Origin: Fasciolopsis buskii
Taxonomy: Eukaryota; Platyhelminthes; Trematoda; Plagiorchiida; Fasciolidae
DNA length: 64,000 nucleotides
Direction: 5' to 3'
Assembly (NCBI GenBank): GCA_008360955.1
Contig: LUCM01000020.1
Span: 208,014 to 272,013 of the forward strand
Shown here: one piece after another, positions 50,525 to 62,589 of the stretch
Layout: each line of letters starts with the position of its first letter
Position numbering within the stretch: the stretch's first letter is position 1
Made by a program: the position numbers and the translations under genes
The notes under the pieces: generated by a model
Database searches by the model: none
Seen by the model: only the letters and a program-made list of their open reading frames with translations
Told to the model about the DNA's origin: nothing

Positions 50525-50849
50525 CTAGAATAGCCGCCAAGACAGGGAAACGGAGAGGACAAAAAAAGAAACTATAATATAGAAAGATGATCGTTCTTCA
50601 GGCAAATAAAAGCAGAAAAGGGAAAATGAAACAAATCAGAAACAATAAAGATCAATACAATCTGGAAGTTATTTGGCATAAACAGCGGTGCTAAACAAAA
50701 CGTATTATAATCACAGCTACAAAACAAAGTACATGACAGCTTTATGTTCGTTCTGTTGCGGAACGTGCGATTTATAATGAAATGGGAAAATTCGAAAGTC
50801 AAAACAATGTAAGAAGTGCAGAAGAATAATCCCCGAAGAACCTGGTTCG

Positions 50850-50960
50850 AACAGCGGTCAGTGACTGATAAAGATCACGACACTTGGACGTGAGGATTGC
50901 GAGATTGAATTCACCCACCACTACAGGTCACCTGCCCACTCGGCAACCGTCCAGTCAATT
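50850..50960 (+). mobile_element. tRNA-derived SINE, copy 3 (decayed)
   Basis: CTTGGACGTGAGGATTGCGA (from 50883), a degraded B box (GATTGAATTCACCC) and CCACTACAGGTCACCTGCCC, then ACTCGGCAACC, follow the sequence order of copy 2 at 27.30-27.37 kb. It is immediately left of the 1.6-kb duplicated block. Confidence 0.6.
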
Positions 50961-50995
50961 GAGTGGGGTACTGGAAAACACAAACGTCTAAAATA

Positions 50996-52620
50996 AGTGT
51001 CCCAATCGAGTCTCCGAACACGCCTCGCCAAATACACGATCTCCAGTTGTCACACAGATACGTGAATAACTAAATCTATCCACCTCACCAAACTCATCTC
51101 CCTGCGAGAACAAGGTTTGCCTTCGAGTCAGCAGCATTTTACACTTCAAAGGTGTAAAATGCACGCTAAACATATCTATATTATCCTTCACACGACCAAG
51201 AAATATTTGCAATTTACTTGGATCTTCACTCAGTGGCCCAAAGTCGTCTGCATTTTCCAAGTAAGACAGATTCCTATCTTAACAAATATCAGTCACATTA
51301 TTCTCAAATGGGGGTAAGGCGACTTTCCTAATCTCAATGACCAAGTTGAAAAAAGTGAAAAGAAGTAACTATGACAAACATCACCTCTCGTGGTGAATTC
51401 GAGTGAACCATCGCCGTAAGTACGAACTCACCTACGGCTGTTCGCACACACAGATTGGATAAGTAAAACGAATCACTTCGGCACATTCTTCAATCAGAAG
51501 CAGTACCACAGAATTGCACGACCGACTGAATCAAATCCTGTTTTCAAACCACGAAATACAAAAATCGTGAGTCTACGGAACGCTTTAAGGTTTGACGCAA
51601 ATCAAGAATTTGTTCAATATAACTCTGGCCGTGTCAAAATCCGGCTTGGCTCTCACGTATACACCTTTCGCGGGTGCTATACCATATCCCGCATCAGTTC
51701 GGAATTGTCAGAATTATCCGGAAATGTCATTCAACTGGATTAGTGCAATCTCGTTTGTATGCGCATGAAACAAGAGCCACCTCATATGAGTACAACTCTG
51801 CATACGCGCTGTAAGATTACCTAATTATTCCTCATTGCTCTGTGAGCACGAGTGCGTTTCCAGATCGCGTGGGAGAGAGGCAAGTTCCTATCGGAGTTCC
51901 AATATTTCGGCATAATTCCAAAATGACGCGGGTGTTAACAGACAATCGGTGGGGATAATACCCGCGAGCAGTTTGGATCCAATGCTTACCAGAATTATTC
52001 CTCTGTGACTTACACATGAACCTCTAACAGTTTCCCCGCAAGTCAGTACAATCACCGATNCACACTAGCTGTAAGAAAACTCTTCCATTGTCCAGATCGA
52101 TCCAAGGAGTTTTGTTAACTCTTACCTAGGAAGAAATAGAATATTCCTAAATAGAGAAGCCCAACGTGGATGGTCGGAAGCCTGAATACAAGAAAAACGA
52201 ACAAAAAATTAGACAGAAGCAACTAGAACAAGGAACAACCCAAAGTACTGAAAATAGAAAACGAATGCTGAAAAAACTGACCGATGACCGTCAGTGACTA
52301 CAGTCTAGAAGGTATAAAGAGGTTATTAACCAGCTCGATGACCCTGGGTTTAGCGCGACCAACAACAGAAAGAATAGTAGATGAAGATGCATCCCATGCA
52401 CTGAAATTAACCTTGGACATATATATATATATATAAACATATATATATATATCACAAATCTGAATACAGTTCGAGTGCCATCAAAATCGTGGCAAAGGAC
52501 GGAAACAATGAGCGAAAAAGAGGAAAGTTAAAAAACAATGTACAAAGTTCATTCTATAGGGCAGTAATTCCATTGACCATCTCCAAGTCATCGGCGATCC
52601 ATCGAGATCTAAGATTCCTG
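50996..52620 (-). mobile_element. 1.6-kb block, copy 1: partial RTE-like RT
   Basis: Minus-strand reading gives RT pieces: RGIILVSIGSKLLA near 51985, QAGFDTARVILNKF (an AGFRPGRGCID relative) near 51645, a diverged SGVRQGCP region near 51400, and KCKMLL with the region after RT near 51130. It is followed base by base at 60956-62588 with only a handful of differences. One N is at 52060. Both ends are internal to the element, so the copy is not a simple retrotransposition product. It lies in PDSS1 intron 2. Confidence 0.85.
52419..52452 (+). repeat. (AT)n microsatellite, block copy 1
   Basis: Two AT runs separated by AAAC; the equivalent array at 62379-62420 is 8 nt longer. Confidence 0.95.
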
Positions 52621-52639
52621 TAGAGTTGATACTATCCGA

Positions 52640-53400
52640 TTGCCATATCATCATCGCTCAGCATTAAACAGCAAGGCGAGCTTCACTGACCGCTGCCTTT
52701 TTCCCCGGGGTTACATTTTCTATAAAAAGAGTGAACATACAAGGGGAACAGGGAGTGGACCTACACAGGCGGGAACAGATCAGAATGCTGCTGTAGCCAA
52801 CATACGGGACACAGTCTAACTGTACAAACGCACTCTTTTAATCATTCTGACTCGATAGAAAATGACAACACGATCGCCACCGTTCACCGTCCACTAACAT
52901 ATCATTCAGTGTCTCCAGCCAACTAGTTGACGGGTCTTTCGGACCCCAACCACGGAGACGTGAGATGCCTACCTTACCTAAGTTCGCTGAATATTTTCTC
53001 ATCCCAAGTTGCCATGTCATTTGTTGTCCTCCAGGTGGCTTCTTCCATTTCTTAGGAGGAACACAAAATAGGGCACGGTATGGTAGACGAGTGTTCGCCA
53101 TACGCAACACGTGACCCAACCAGCACGGTCTACTAAGCTTCATATGTCGAGATAAGATATTCTCGGAATTAGCACCCGGTCACTCCATCCAATCCTAGCT
53201 ATACTAAGTAGATATCGGTGGCCAAAAACCACCAAACGACGAACCTTTCTGACATGCACATTTCCTGTCTTGCAACCGTACAACAGAATTGAGCGCACTG
53301 CGACCTAGCATACACGATCTCCCAATCTCAGTGAAATATTAGGCCGGTGACACAAGTGTCTCAGTTCAGCGTACGCCACTGGAGCCGCCCTTCGTATGGG
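52640..53400 (-). mobile_element. RTE-like LINE 3' end, minus strand
   Basis: From 53400 down: a diverged region after RT, then the C-terminal domain (RPCWLGHVLRMANT, PPKKWKKPPGGQQMTW, STSWLETLND) at 53143-52838, a 3' UTR that mirrors the copy ending at 30800 (complement of GTTCCCCTTG.ATATTCACTC), and a tail with ATCATCATCG at 52648. The 52852-53206 part is identical to the copy at 46.5-46.85 kb. Confidence 0.88.
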
Positions 53401-56400
53401 GCTAGACATCTTGGATGCGTCGGACACACCTCTCCCACAAATACGGACGAGTATACAGCTGTACGTTTCATACGGCGACGTGGTCGGTTTGAGAATCACA
53501 ACTTATCCAGCTTCTCTGGACTGATTACCAAAGGACAATCAACCGGGGTTGAAGATGCCTGGAATTCATCTTCATTTTTGCAATTTGGTAGGTCTATCTC
53601 TGCCACAAGAAGGAAGTGCGTAGGACATCTTCGACAGAGACTACTAAGACGCCGCTCGTTTGAGAGGTGTCCAGGGCGAGTAGATGATTCGGAGCCTGAG
53701 ACAATCGTCCTTGTCCATACTTAGGCATTTGGTGAGATTCGCAAATACTAACACAAAAACCTCAAGAAACAGAAAACACCGGAACAAAAGACGTACATAA
53801 CGGTAAAACTGGTCCCGGCACTTGCATCACACAAAGCTTTGGAAATTTGGCTTGCTTCCACACAAAGCGTGAAAGAATCGTAAGCCCTTATTTTAAAAAA
53901 CTATCCTTTTTCCACTGAAGTCGCGCATGAGATAATCAAATGTTGTCCTTAGTTATCGGCAAATGGCTTCTATCGTCAAACATGTTATACCATATAGGTA
54001 AGATAAATTCCCAAAATGCATCCCGGTCTCAGATATTCATAACAAATAAACGCTGGAAAATTTTATTCCCTCAAATTAACTAACAAATGCAGCATAAAAT
54101 GCGACATGGCGTGACAGTCCGCAGGATATTCATAACGCGAATGACTAATCCGCTGACGCAGTCGTCGATAGTGAATCACAATTCAGATCATCACGCAGGA
54201 CGAAAACTGTGCAAATGGTGTGATTATGATAAACCAACGATAATTTTCTCTCTGAAGTCATCTTTATGTGAGCCTTGGGGCACTACGCACCCGTTAGCAG
54301 AACAAATCTAGTGCCAAAGTGAAATCCTTAAAAATTTAACACCTTTGGCAGTTCGTGTTTTTCTGAAGATCTTTTCGGCATATTCTTCTGCCACATTAAA
54401 GGCAACGACCTGAATGAAAACCGAAATAAAACCATCCACTCTGACTTATTAGACTCCTTGCTTCAAAAATTTCCCGCTGGTAATTTTTTATCAGAAAATA
54501 CCATATAAAAAGTGGCCTCATTTACTACAACCAATTAGAATGGGTTTATTACAAATTATTCAAGTTTGGGATTACTCGCAGTTCCATTCCGATAGCATCA
54601 AACAGAACGTTTTGCTAACTTCTTACCGTATTGTTACGGAAACAACATGACAGTTTAACGAAGACTACTCAGACGGTTATCAGTTCAACGATAACTCTGA
54701 CGATGCTCAGAGTTTGCCCTTATGGAATAGTTCGTTAGTCATCGCGAACGGTCAAAATACAACCTTCGTTAACGCAAAATCCCCCGATACCCTCGGCTTT
54801 TTCATGGTCTTCACTGCAATAAAATGTACGAGAACAAACTCTATAGGTTAAGTGATATCCCTTGTGACTGTAACGCAAAGTAAATGACTAATTCTTTCTC
54901 ACAGATTTTGAAAATCTGCGTTGGTCGTGTAGTTTAGGTTACTGGTTTTCGTGAGCTTCTGATCGTTGAGCTTGGAGTTTAGATCGCAAACGTTTCATCT
55001 TCAATCGAGGCGACATCGTCATTGAGCACGCCAATACATCTACAACAAAAATTGACAGACTGAGATCATGGATAGATTTACATTCTCCCTGAATGTCCTT
55101 ACATAAAATTAGGTGAGCTGGAAATGGCTTACACAATGAATAAAATTGCCTTTCAATTGTTGAGCAGACCTGTATTGATGGTAGCGTAAGCCGCGATGTA
55201 TTAAGTGTTAGATGACGCTTGACCTCGACAACTACCGTCGAACTACATCAGCAGACAGCAATCCTCTCATCGCACTTAATAAGAATGAAATCTACGAGAG
55301 CCCCGATTTTGTCACCCGGGCTGTGTCGTGGTTTCCCTCGGTATTAAAGGAAGCCTTACCTCATACTGGAAGGTGGCATATTCATGACACTGAAAAGAAT
55401 TGAATGAAAAACACCCGGATGGTTTAGGAAGACTATCTCAGCATGAACCATGAGCATTGTGGTCTTAATAAACACGTGAACACGACAGACAAAATTGCGC
55501 CTTACATACAAAAATGCACTACTTATGTCGTCTACTCTTATGAAAGCAAATGAAGCAGCTAAAATTGCAATCACACGGAAGCCGAAGAAAGAAACTCAAC
55601 GCTAATCTTTTACGATCAAATCACGGTATTCTTTTCCGAATTCCCAAAACAGAGTTCGAAATTGCGTCAGTGACTCAAAAGGATTCCACATCGATTAGTG
55701 GCCTCTGGGAGCAATTTACCAATAATAGACCCCTAGAAGCACCTGTAATTCCCAGCATTAAAGTACACGTGAACTGTCGAATTCATTTACATGGCTTGGT
55801 AACTGCATATGAGTCACATTAAAAGCTATGTGGTTTGCGCAGAAAAGTGTGCTCATTCCAACCCGAGCTTTGTCTGCTAACCTACAGCCACAGGCCACTA
55901 AACGACGGGAAAACTCGTTAACTGTAAACTGTCATGTGTCACAGTCGTCTTGAGTGGTGACAATCGATAAACCCGGGTTTCCAAATTTTTTTGTCGGATA
56001 AAATTAGCGTCATCTAAGTGACTCAGTATTTCGCACTGAGACTCACCTGAACAAATAACGGGCGTGCCCGATCAAATTCATAACTATTTTTGTGTCCGAT
56101 CGATGATCTGTGATCAAATCAGGACATAGTAGTAACTAGGAGCGACAAAAAATAGAAGAAATATACAGCGTGCGACAATATAAGCAGAAAACAAAGACAA
56201 CATCAAGTGGGCTGCTGTTTGTTTAGGTTGTCATCGCCTAGCAATTAGTTCGCGATGAGTCTCGATTATTCACCAAGTCAGAATGTTCAATCCAAAATTA
56301 CTTTTAGTGGCTGTATCAAACGAAACTTAAAGAAAGCTATATTTGTGATGTGACTGCGTTTGTGGATGATGAGTAGATGAGGATTCCTAATCAACCGTAC

Positions 56401-59060
56401 ATAGAAATCTCCCAAAACTAAGGCTTGATCGGCCATCGTTATTTGCTCAGAATGGTAATAGCAACGAAATAATTAAAATTCCATGATCAGGAAAGTTGAA
56501 ATCATCTTTAAAATTGTTATGTTCCAAACCAAACAACCAAAGAAAAACAAATGTGTTCAGCCTAACTTAAACTTAGTCGTCTAACCGACTACACGGTTCA
56601 GCACAGAAAGAGAAAGCAACGATAGTATGGGGAGAGGCGTTTCGGAAGCGCACATGGGCATGACGATACATCCACTCTTCCGATCTAGCCCCATCGCGAA
56701 ATGAACAGGACACGATGAGCTATATAAGCAACAGGACGAAGAATGTTTGCCGCTTCGGTAGGGCCGAAACAAATTTCGAGTAAAGAGGAAACATTGAGAA
56801 GAAAGGGACAGCCCGATTCGTCTTTCACCGGTTCATCCCCATCGACTGTGAACGGGTCGAACCACTTATGACCAAACTGAAAGAAGTATTTGTTGAACTT
56901 TCATCTAAGGGCGATAAATTACTGGCAGTTTTAGAAAGAGAAATATGAAAATCGGAAAACAAATCCCCCTCAGAAATGCAAGTAAGGAAGTTATCAGAGA
57001 TGAAGGCAAACATAATTTATCAAACCGAGGACAAGCTATGTCGTTCATTTCAATTATTCTTTTCATAGTAAAGCGCAACTATTAACGATAATCCATATAT
57101 CAGATGGCCTCTCCCAAAGAATCGCGGAACATTTTTCGGACATTCTTTATAAGACACAGACGAAAAGACAACTATACCACTAGATGATCGAGGTCCAAAA
57201 AATAACATTGAAATGGCAAACTTCAAAGTGAAAATGAGGAAATGTGCGTTTACTTTGAAGGCAAAGGGACACGACAAATCTCAATCGCTTTTGATACATC
57301 TCATCCGCCAACTGATCGCATCTGTTCACCAGCCCATGACTGGTCATCTGTCATCTAGCACTCTGTGAAAAAAACTGGGCAGACCTCATACGTCTACTAG
57401 CGCGTAAGATGAATCGCGGAGATTTGTCTCGGTTTCTTTCACAAGGAGTGCGAAATGGCAGGTGATCATTCGTGGGCTGATGACATGTGATCAGATAGGC
57501 AATGAGGCGCCCAAAGGCAAGCGATGTTAACCGCATCCTCTTGCGCTCAAATTAAAGGTATAGTTTCTCATCTTCAATTTAAAGTCTGTCGTTTAAATCT
57601 TATTTTTCTCCAAATTCAATCTTGAAATGGTATAACGGTAATCTATAAGGCCAAGACGAAAATGGGCATACCATTATCTTGGCAATCGTTTTTAGGACGT
57701 TGTTACCAATGCTAAGTGTGAAACGCATTTCGCCACTTGGGATATCGTAGTGGTTGCGATCTTGAACCGTGAGTCAAGCGAACGTGGGCCGACCGTTAAC
57801 ATTGCCGTGGCAGATAAAAAGGGATCACCACAAGTTAATTCAATCTACCTAATCCTCCCAATCAACTGTGTCCTAATTTGTCATATTCGCAATGAATTAC
57901 TGGTACAGGTTATCCATCCGATTACATAGTTCACACAACGGCAATTGCTATGACCTTGTGGTTTTTTGGCTTCATCCCTGACCAGCTTGACATCGCCGAC
58001 AGAGGGGAGAGTTGAAAAGCTGGCCGGGGACCGTCCAAAAAAATCACAAACCGACTTTCCTCTTGTATGGTGAACAGGACTTGCCAGCAGAAAATGAACC
58101 ACGCCAGGATTTGCATAAGACCGACAATCATAAGCCGCTCCGATTAATAGCATTTATTAAGTGGGCTTATCCTCGTCAAGGAACCAATTCTAGTAAAGTA
58201 AAACAACCACCCGGAGCAGAAGATCAAAGGCAAATTTCTCCACATTAACGGATATTTTTCGTGTCAGCGGGGATAGTGTACACATTCCAATATGGGAAAA
58301 TAAAACTAACAAGCAACATTTGAGGCATATTCGTGTTTTCCGGTTACAGATCGAAAGTTGTATATGAGATAATGTGATGCTCATTCACAGAGCGAAGATA
58401 ATGGTAAAACCAGTCGAGAACTTGATATTTGGAGAGAGCTAGTTTCGAATCTTGGCTTTACGGGTCACTGCGGGTGAGAATTAGCAGACTGGCATCGTCT
58501 TTCTCGTTACTGCGCCTAGCCTATGGGATTTTGGGTTACTCCGTTACCAACGGTATCAAAAATTTTGACCTCTCACTAGCACTGCGGATCCCTGAGGCTA
58601 CATGGCATGCATTTTAAATGTGAAGCAAAAAATCAGCATATGTAGACAGAGTTGTGACAAATAACAGATTAGATGAGCAGAACTTCTCAAATATGACAAA
58701 ATGTTTAAATCGATGTTCTTTTGTTTCCATGCATTACGCAAGCTACTACTATATGCATCAGAAGTAGGCCCCTTAAAAGCGCACTTTGACGACAATAATT
58801 GTGGGAAGTGTAGTAAGGCTGTTTTAGTAATCGACTGATTAGGAAATGTGTGCACCTATTTCGAACATGCGGTCATGGACTGTCATATACTAACACAGGC
58901 ACATCTAGGTCCGGTGAAATCGCTCCACACGTGGCCCCAGTTCCAAAACAAATAAGCTTCCATTACTCCGCATGGATAGATTGCCCGAAAAATGCCGTGA
59001 ATTTTTACGACTGTAGAATGCTGCTACTGTCACACACGTGCAAGAGAATATAGCAAGTAC
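53400..59060. other. Unassigned PDSS1 intron 2 sequence
   Basis: No recognisable element or exon in 5.6 kb. Open frames up to 125 codons (53347-53724 plus) overlap the LINE end or show no motif. Base composition is AT-richer than in the LINE clusters. Confidence 0.5.
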
Positions 59061-59071
59061 TCAGTACTAAC

Positions 59072-59217
59072 CTCCCTGTGACCAAAAGTACGGTAGGTCG
59101 CCTCCTTGCCGCGACGAAAATCCGCTGAATCCAGAAGATCGTCATGGATTAAACTCGTTGTGTGAATCATTTCGGTGATCATGGCAATCCGATGTTGGCT
59201 AGGTGAGACCAACTGAG
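59072..59217 (-). CDS. PDSS1: PDSS1 exon with the first aspartate-rich motif (FARM)
   Basis: Carries residues 113-161 of the visible product. The stretch IAMITEMIHTTSLIHDDLLD is the hallmark of the family, with DDLLD (residues 138-142, bases 59129-59143) as the first Mg2+/diphosphate-binding motif, followed by the conserved FRRGK. The acceptor follows TTTCAG; the donor is GAG|GTTAGT, in phase 0. The next exon is about 8.5 kb away at 50.5 kb. Both catalytic aspartates and the trailing RRGK are intact, so the exon looks functional rather than a retrocopy; flanking introns also argue against a processed pseudogene. Confidence 0.92.
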
Positions 59218-59256
59218 CTGAAATAATGTTTCACAAATTTCATAGGAAGAACATAC
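59218..59256 (-). other. PDSS1: 39-nt intron 1 of PDSS1
   Basis: The intron runs from GTATGT to TTTCAG and joins phase 1 to phase 1, restoring the family sequence RKL-AQLVSPSQHR across the junction. Its length is divisible by three but it contains an in-frame TGA, so retention would truncate the enzyme before its first catalytic motif. Introns this short are known in flatworms. It sits beside an 8.5-kb intron in the same gene. Confidence 0.85.
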
Positions 59257-59593
59257 CAAGTTTTCTACTGGTGTACATGTGAGCCAATGGATCGCTCGCG
59301 AAATTGAACTGCGTTGTCCCATTTAGATGCTGATTGCAACAGGCAGACATGAGGGTGACTAATAGAGGCCGTAACAATTTCCCGCGAGTATCAAACTGAT
59401 ATCGCACCAATTCCCGGAACAGTTGAGGTGTGGGATTGAGGGACTGAAGGAAATCATATGTATCATTACCATGAAAACACACTTCTTTGATATCAGAAAC
59501 CAATGTGCGCACATCAGATTGCGCTCCTTGAAGAATAGGACTAAGTGCCGTATCGGAATTCCGAGACAAATAGACGCTGGGGTAAGATGCTCT
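59257..59593 (-). CDS. PDSS1: PDSS1 exon (first exon visible): N-terminal helices of polyprenyl diphosphate synthase
   Basis: Encodes residues 1-112 of the visible product of a trans-polyprenyl diphosphate synthase, which condenses isopentenyl diphosphate units into the quinone side chain; family members act in mitochondria. The GKxxRP motif (GKLLRP, residues 71-76) that binds isopentenyl diphosphate is present, followed by the family-like LLVTLMSACC helix. I place the acceptor at CTTTGCAG, because the reading frame is phase 0 there and no convincing initiator Met or presequence lies in this exon; an upstream exon beyond 59.6 kb should carry them but I could not identify it. The exon ends in phase 1 at a GTATGT donor, followed by a 39-nt intron. 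The frame is intact and the sequence is clearly more conserved than the surrounding DNA. The exact 5' end is uncertain. Confidence 0.85.
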
Positions 59594-59639
59594 CTGCAAA
59601 GTGAAGTTGTTGCCAGAATAATATTCTTACTCTAGCCGC

Positions 59640-60950
59640 ACAGGTAGATATTATTCGGGTTATGGATACAAATTTCGGACAATTATGCATGAAGTTGCAG
59701 AGCTGAAGCGATGCCTATTGGATGCAGTTCTCTTTAAGGGGATTACTCAGGGCTGAAAAAGAAAAAAGTGCGTGTATACATTAGTAAAAAGAAGAATCCG
59801 ACCATGGAAGTTTTAGACGGTCCTTGATGGAGCTTTCACTAAGCGCACAAAGCTTGAACGCTGAGAAGGTGGATAAACTATATGCCCTAATACCCATAGC
59901 ACTATGAGGGAAATCTGGTAACGATGACCCTGAATAAGGGCTGTATTCTTTCTCCTTCGCATTACGGACTTTATCCAAGCTTTCTCGGTGGGCTATTGTA
60001 CTACTCAGTCGTCCAGCCCAGAATGGGCCTCTTTATCTAAGCGCCATCTGAAAGATAGTAGCGTTGTTAAAGGCAAATCGATAACCAGCTAATCGGTTCC
60101 CTTGCCAATTTTGGCAAACTCTGCCAGATGGATGGACCACGAAAACGTAGTGGGGGGAGCAATCTGGCTTGTACAAGTCTGCAGCGACAGATTTACAATG
60201 TTATATTGCGCAATTCTACTCAAAGTTGTGAGATCTAATTCCGCCATACGAAGAACACTTGATAACTTCCCAGTTGATCAGACGTTTCAGCAATATTGTT
60301 CAAGTTTGCTAGTAGCATAGACCAGTTCAGTTTGTTTCAATGTGCTCTGATTGCGGTTTCTACCTCACGGCACAAAATACCCAAAGACAAAAAGCAACGA
60401 GGGACAGTGAACGATGCATTGCATAACAGCAAGTTGAAAAACTACACAGAAGGAGGAAGACGTTGACCGTAGAACGCCGCTGATTACGGCACTGACTTGT
60501 ATTACCTAGTGTTTCCCACCATTCCTTGGCATGAATTCGTGGACTCGTCAGCCAGTCCACTGGTCAACGTTTTCATACTTTATTCATGTATAATCCAGTG
60601 GTCACCTTAGACCATCTTCTAAATAATACCTCCCTCGAAGAACACGACACAACGAGAAAAGTGTTCTGTGGGTATGTACAAAACATGTCCAAAAGACCAT
60701 GACGCCTGTTACAAAAACTAAACCTGAGAACCCAGTACGCCACGCTTAACTTTTGGGTTATTCACAAAATTCTCTCACCGTATTCCGCCAACATTACGAG
60801 GGAAACAGTGTTGAAACACGGACAAACTTAGAACATGGTTGCTCTAAACGTCCATGTTTCGAAGCCGCATAGCGGTACCCATCTCACGGGGCTGGGCATA
60901 CTCGAACTTTGGCCGACAATAAGAAGACACACTGAGGCCATGGGTGTCTC
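59640..60950. other. Region upstream of the first visible PDSS1 exon
   Basis: It should contain or precede the missing 5' exon. Minus-strand ATG frames at 59894-59781 and 60419-60360 were considered; neither joins exon 59593-59257 in phase 0 with a good donor. No promoter motif is identifiable by eye. Confidence 0.4.
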
Positions 60951-60955
60951 AAATC

Positions 60956-62588
60956 AGTGTCCCAATCGAGTCTCCGAACACGCCTCGCCAAATACACGAT
61001 CTCCAGTTGTCACACAGATACGTGAATAACTAAATCTATCCACCTCACCAAACTCATCTCCCTGCGAGAACAAGGTTTGCCTTCGAGTCAGCAGCATTTT
61101 ACACTTCAAAGGTGTAAAATGCACGCTAAACATATCTATATTATCCTTCACACGACCAAGAAATATTTGCAATTTACTTGGATCTTCACTCAGTGGCCCA
61201 AAGTCGTCTGCATTTTCCAAGTAAGACAGATTCCTATCTTAACAAATATCAGTCACATTATTCTCAAATGGGGGTAAGGCGACTTTCCTAATCTCAATGA
61301 CCAAGTTGAAAAAAGTGAAAAGAAGTAACTATGACAAACATCACCTCTCGTGGTGAATTCGAGTGAACCATCGCCGTAAGTACGAACTCACCTACGGCTG
61401 TTCGCACACACAGATTGGATAAGTAAGACGAATCACTTCGGCACATCCTTCAATCAGAAGCAGTACCACAGAATTGCACGACCGACTGAATCAAATCCTA
61501 TTTTCAAACCACGAAATACAAAAATCGTGAGTCTACGGAACGCTTTAAGGTTTGACGCAAATCAAGAATTTGTTCAATATAACTCTGGCCGTGTCAAAAT
61601 CCGGCTTGGCTCTCACGTATACACCTTTCGCGGGTGCTATACCATATCCCGCATCAGTTCGGAATTGTCAGAATTATCCGGAAATGTCATTCAACTGGAT
61701 TAGTGCAATCTCGTTTGTATGCGCATGAAACAAGAGCCACCTCATATGAGTACAACTCTGCATACGCGCTGTAAGATTACCTAATTATTCCTCATTGCTC
61801 TGTGAGCACGAGTGCGTTTCCAGATCGCGTGGGAGAGAGGCAAGTTCCTATCGGAGTTCCAATATTTCGGCATAATTCCAAAATGACGCGGGTGTTAACA
61901 GACAATCGGTGGGGATAATACCCGCGAGCAGTTTGGATCCAATGCTTACCAGAATTATTCCTCTGTGACTTACACATGAACCTCTAACAGTTTCCCCGCA
62001 AGTCAGTACAATCACCGATCCACACTAGCTGTAAGAAAACTCTTCCATTGTCCAGATCGATCCAAGGAGTTTTGTTAACTCTTACCTAGGAAGAAATAGA
62101 ATATTCCTAAATAGAGAAGCCCAACGTGGATGGTCGGAAGCCTGAATACAAGAAAAACGAACAAAAAATTAGACAGAAGCAACTAGAACAAGGAACAACC
62201 CAAAGTACTGAAAATAGAAAACGAATGCTGAAAAAACTGACCGATGACCGTCAGTGACTACAGTCTAGAAGGTATAAAGAGGTTATTAACCAGCTCGATG
62301 ACCCTGGGTTTAGCGCGACCAACAACAGAAAGAATAGTAGATGAAGATGCATCCCATGCACTGAAATTAACCTTGGACATATATATATATATATATAAAC
62401 ATATATATATATATATATATCACAAATCTGAATACAGTTCGAGTGCCATCAAAATCGTGGCAAAGGACGGAAACAATGAGCGAAAAAGAGGAAAGTCAAA
62501 AAACAATGTACAAAGTTCATTCTATAGGGTAGTAATTCCATTGACCATCTCCAAGTCATCGGCGATCCATCGAGATCTAAGATTCCTG
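60956..62588 (-). mobile_element. 1.6-kb block, copy 2: RT part of an RTE-like LINE
   Basis: Same sequence as 50996-52620 (same orientation, offset 9960 rising to 9968 after the AT array). The differences I see are single bases near 61427, 61446, 61500, 62498 and 62530, plus the AT array length and the N of copy 1. Here the block continues upstream (rightwards) into a matching minus-strand endonuclease, so this looks like the more complete copy. Confidence 0.85.
62379..62420 (+). repeat. (AT)n microsatellite, block copy 2
   Basis: Two AT runs separated by AAAC, 42 nt in total. Confidence 0.95.
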
Positions 62589-62589
62589 T

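Noticed and set aside
60360..60419. Minus-strand hydrophobic peptide as the PDSS1 mitochondrial presequence exon
   Set aside because: The available donor leaves phase 2, whereas the next exon must be entered in phase 0; no supporting conservation.
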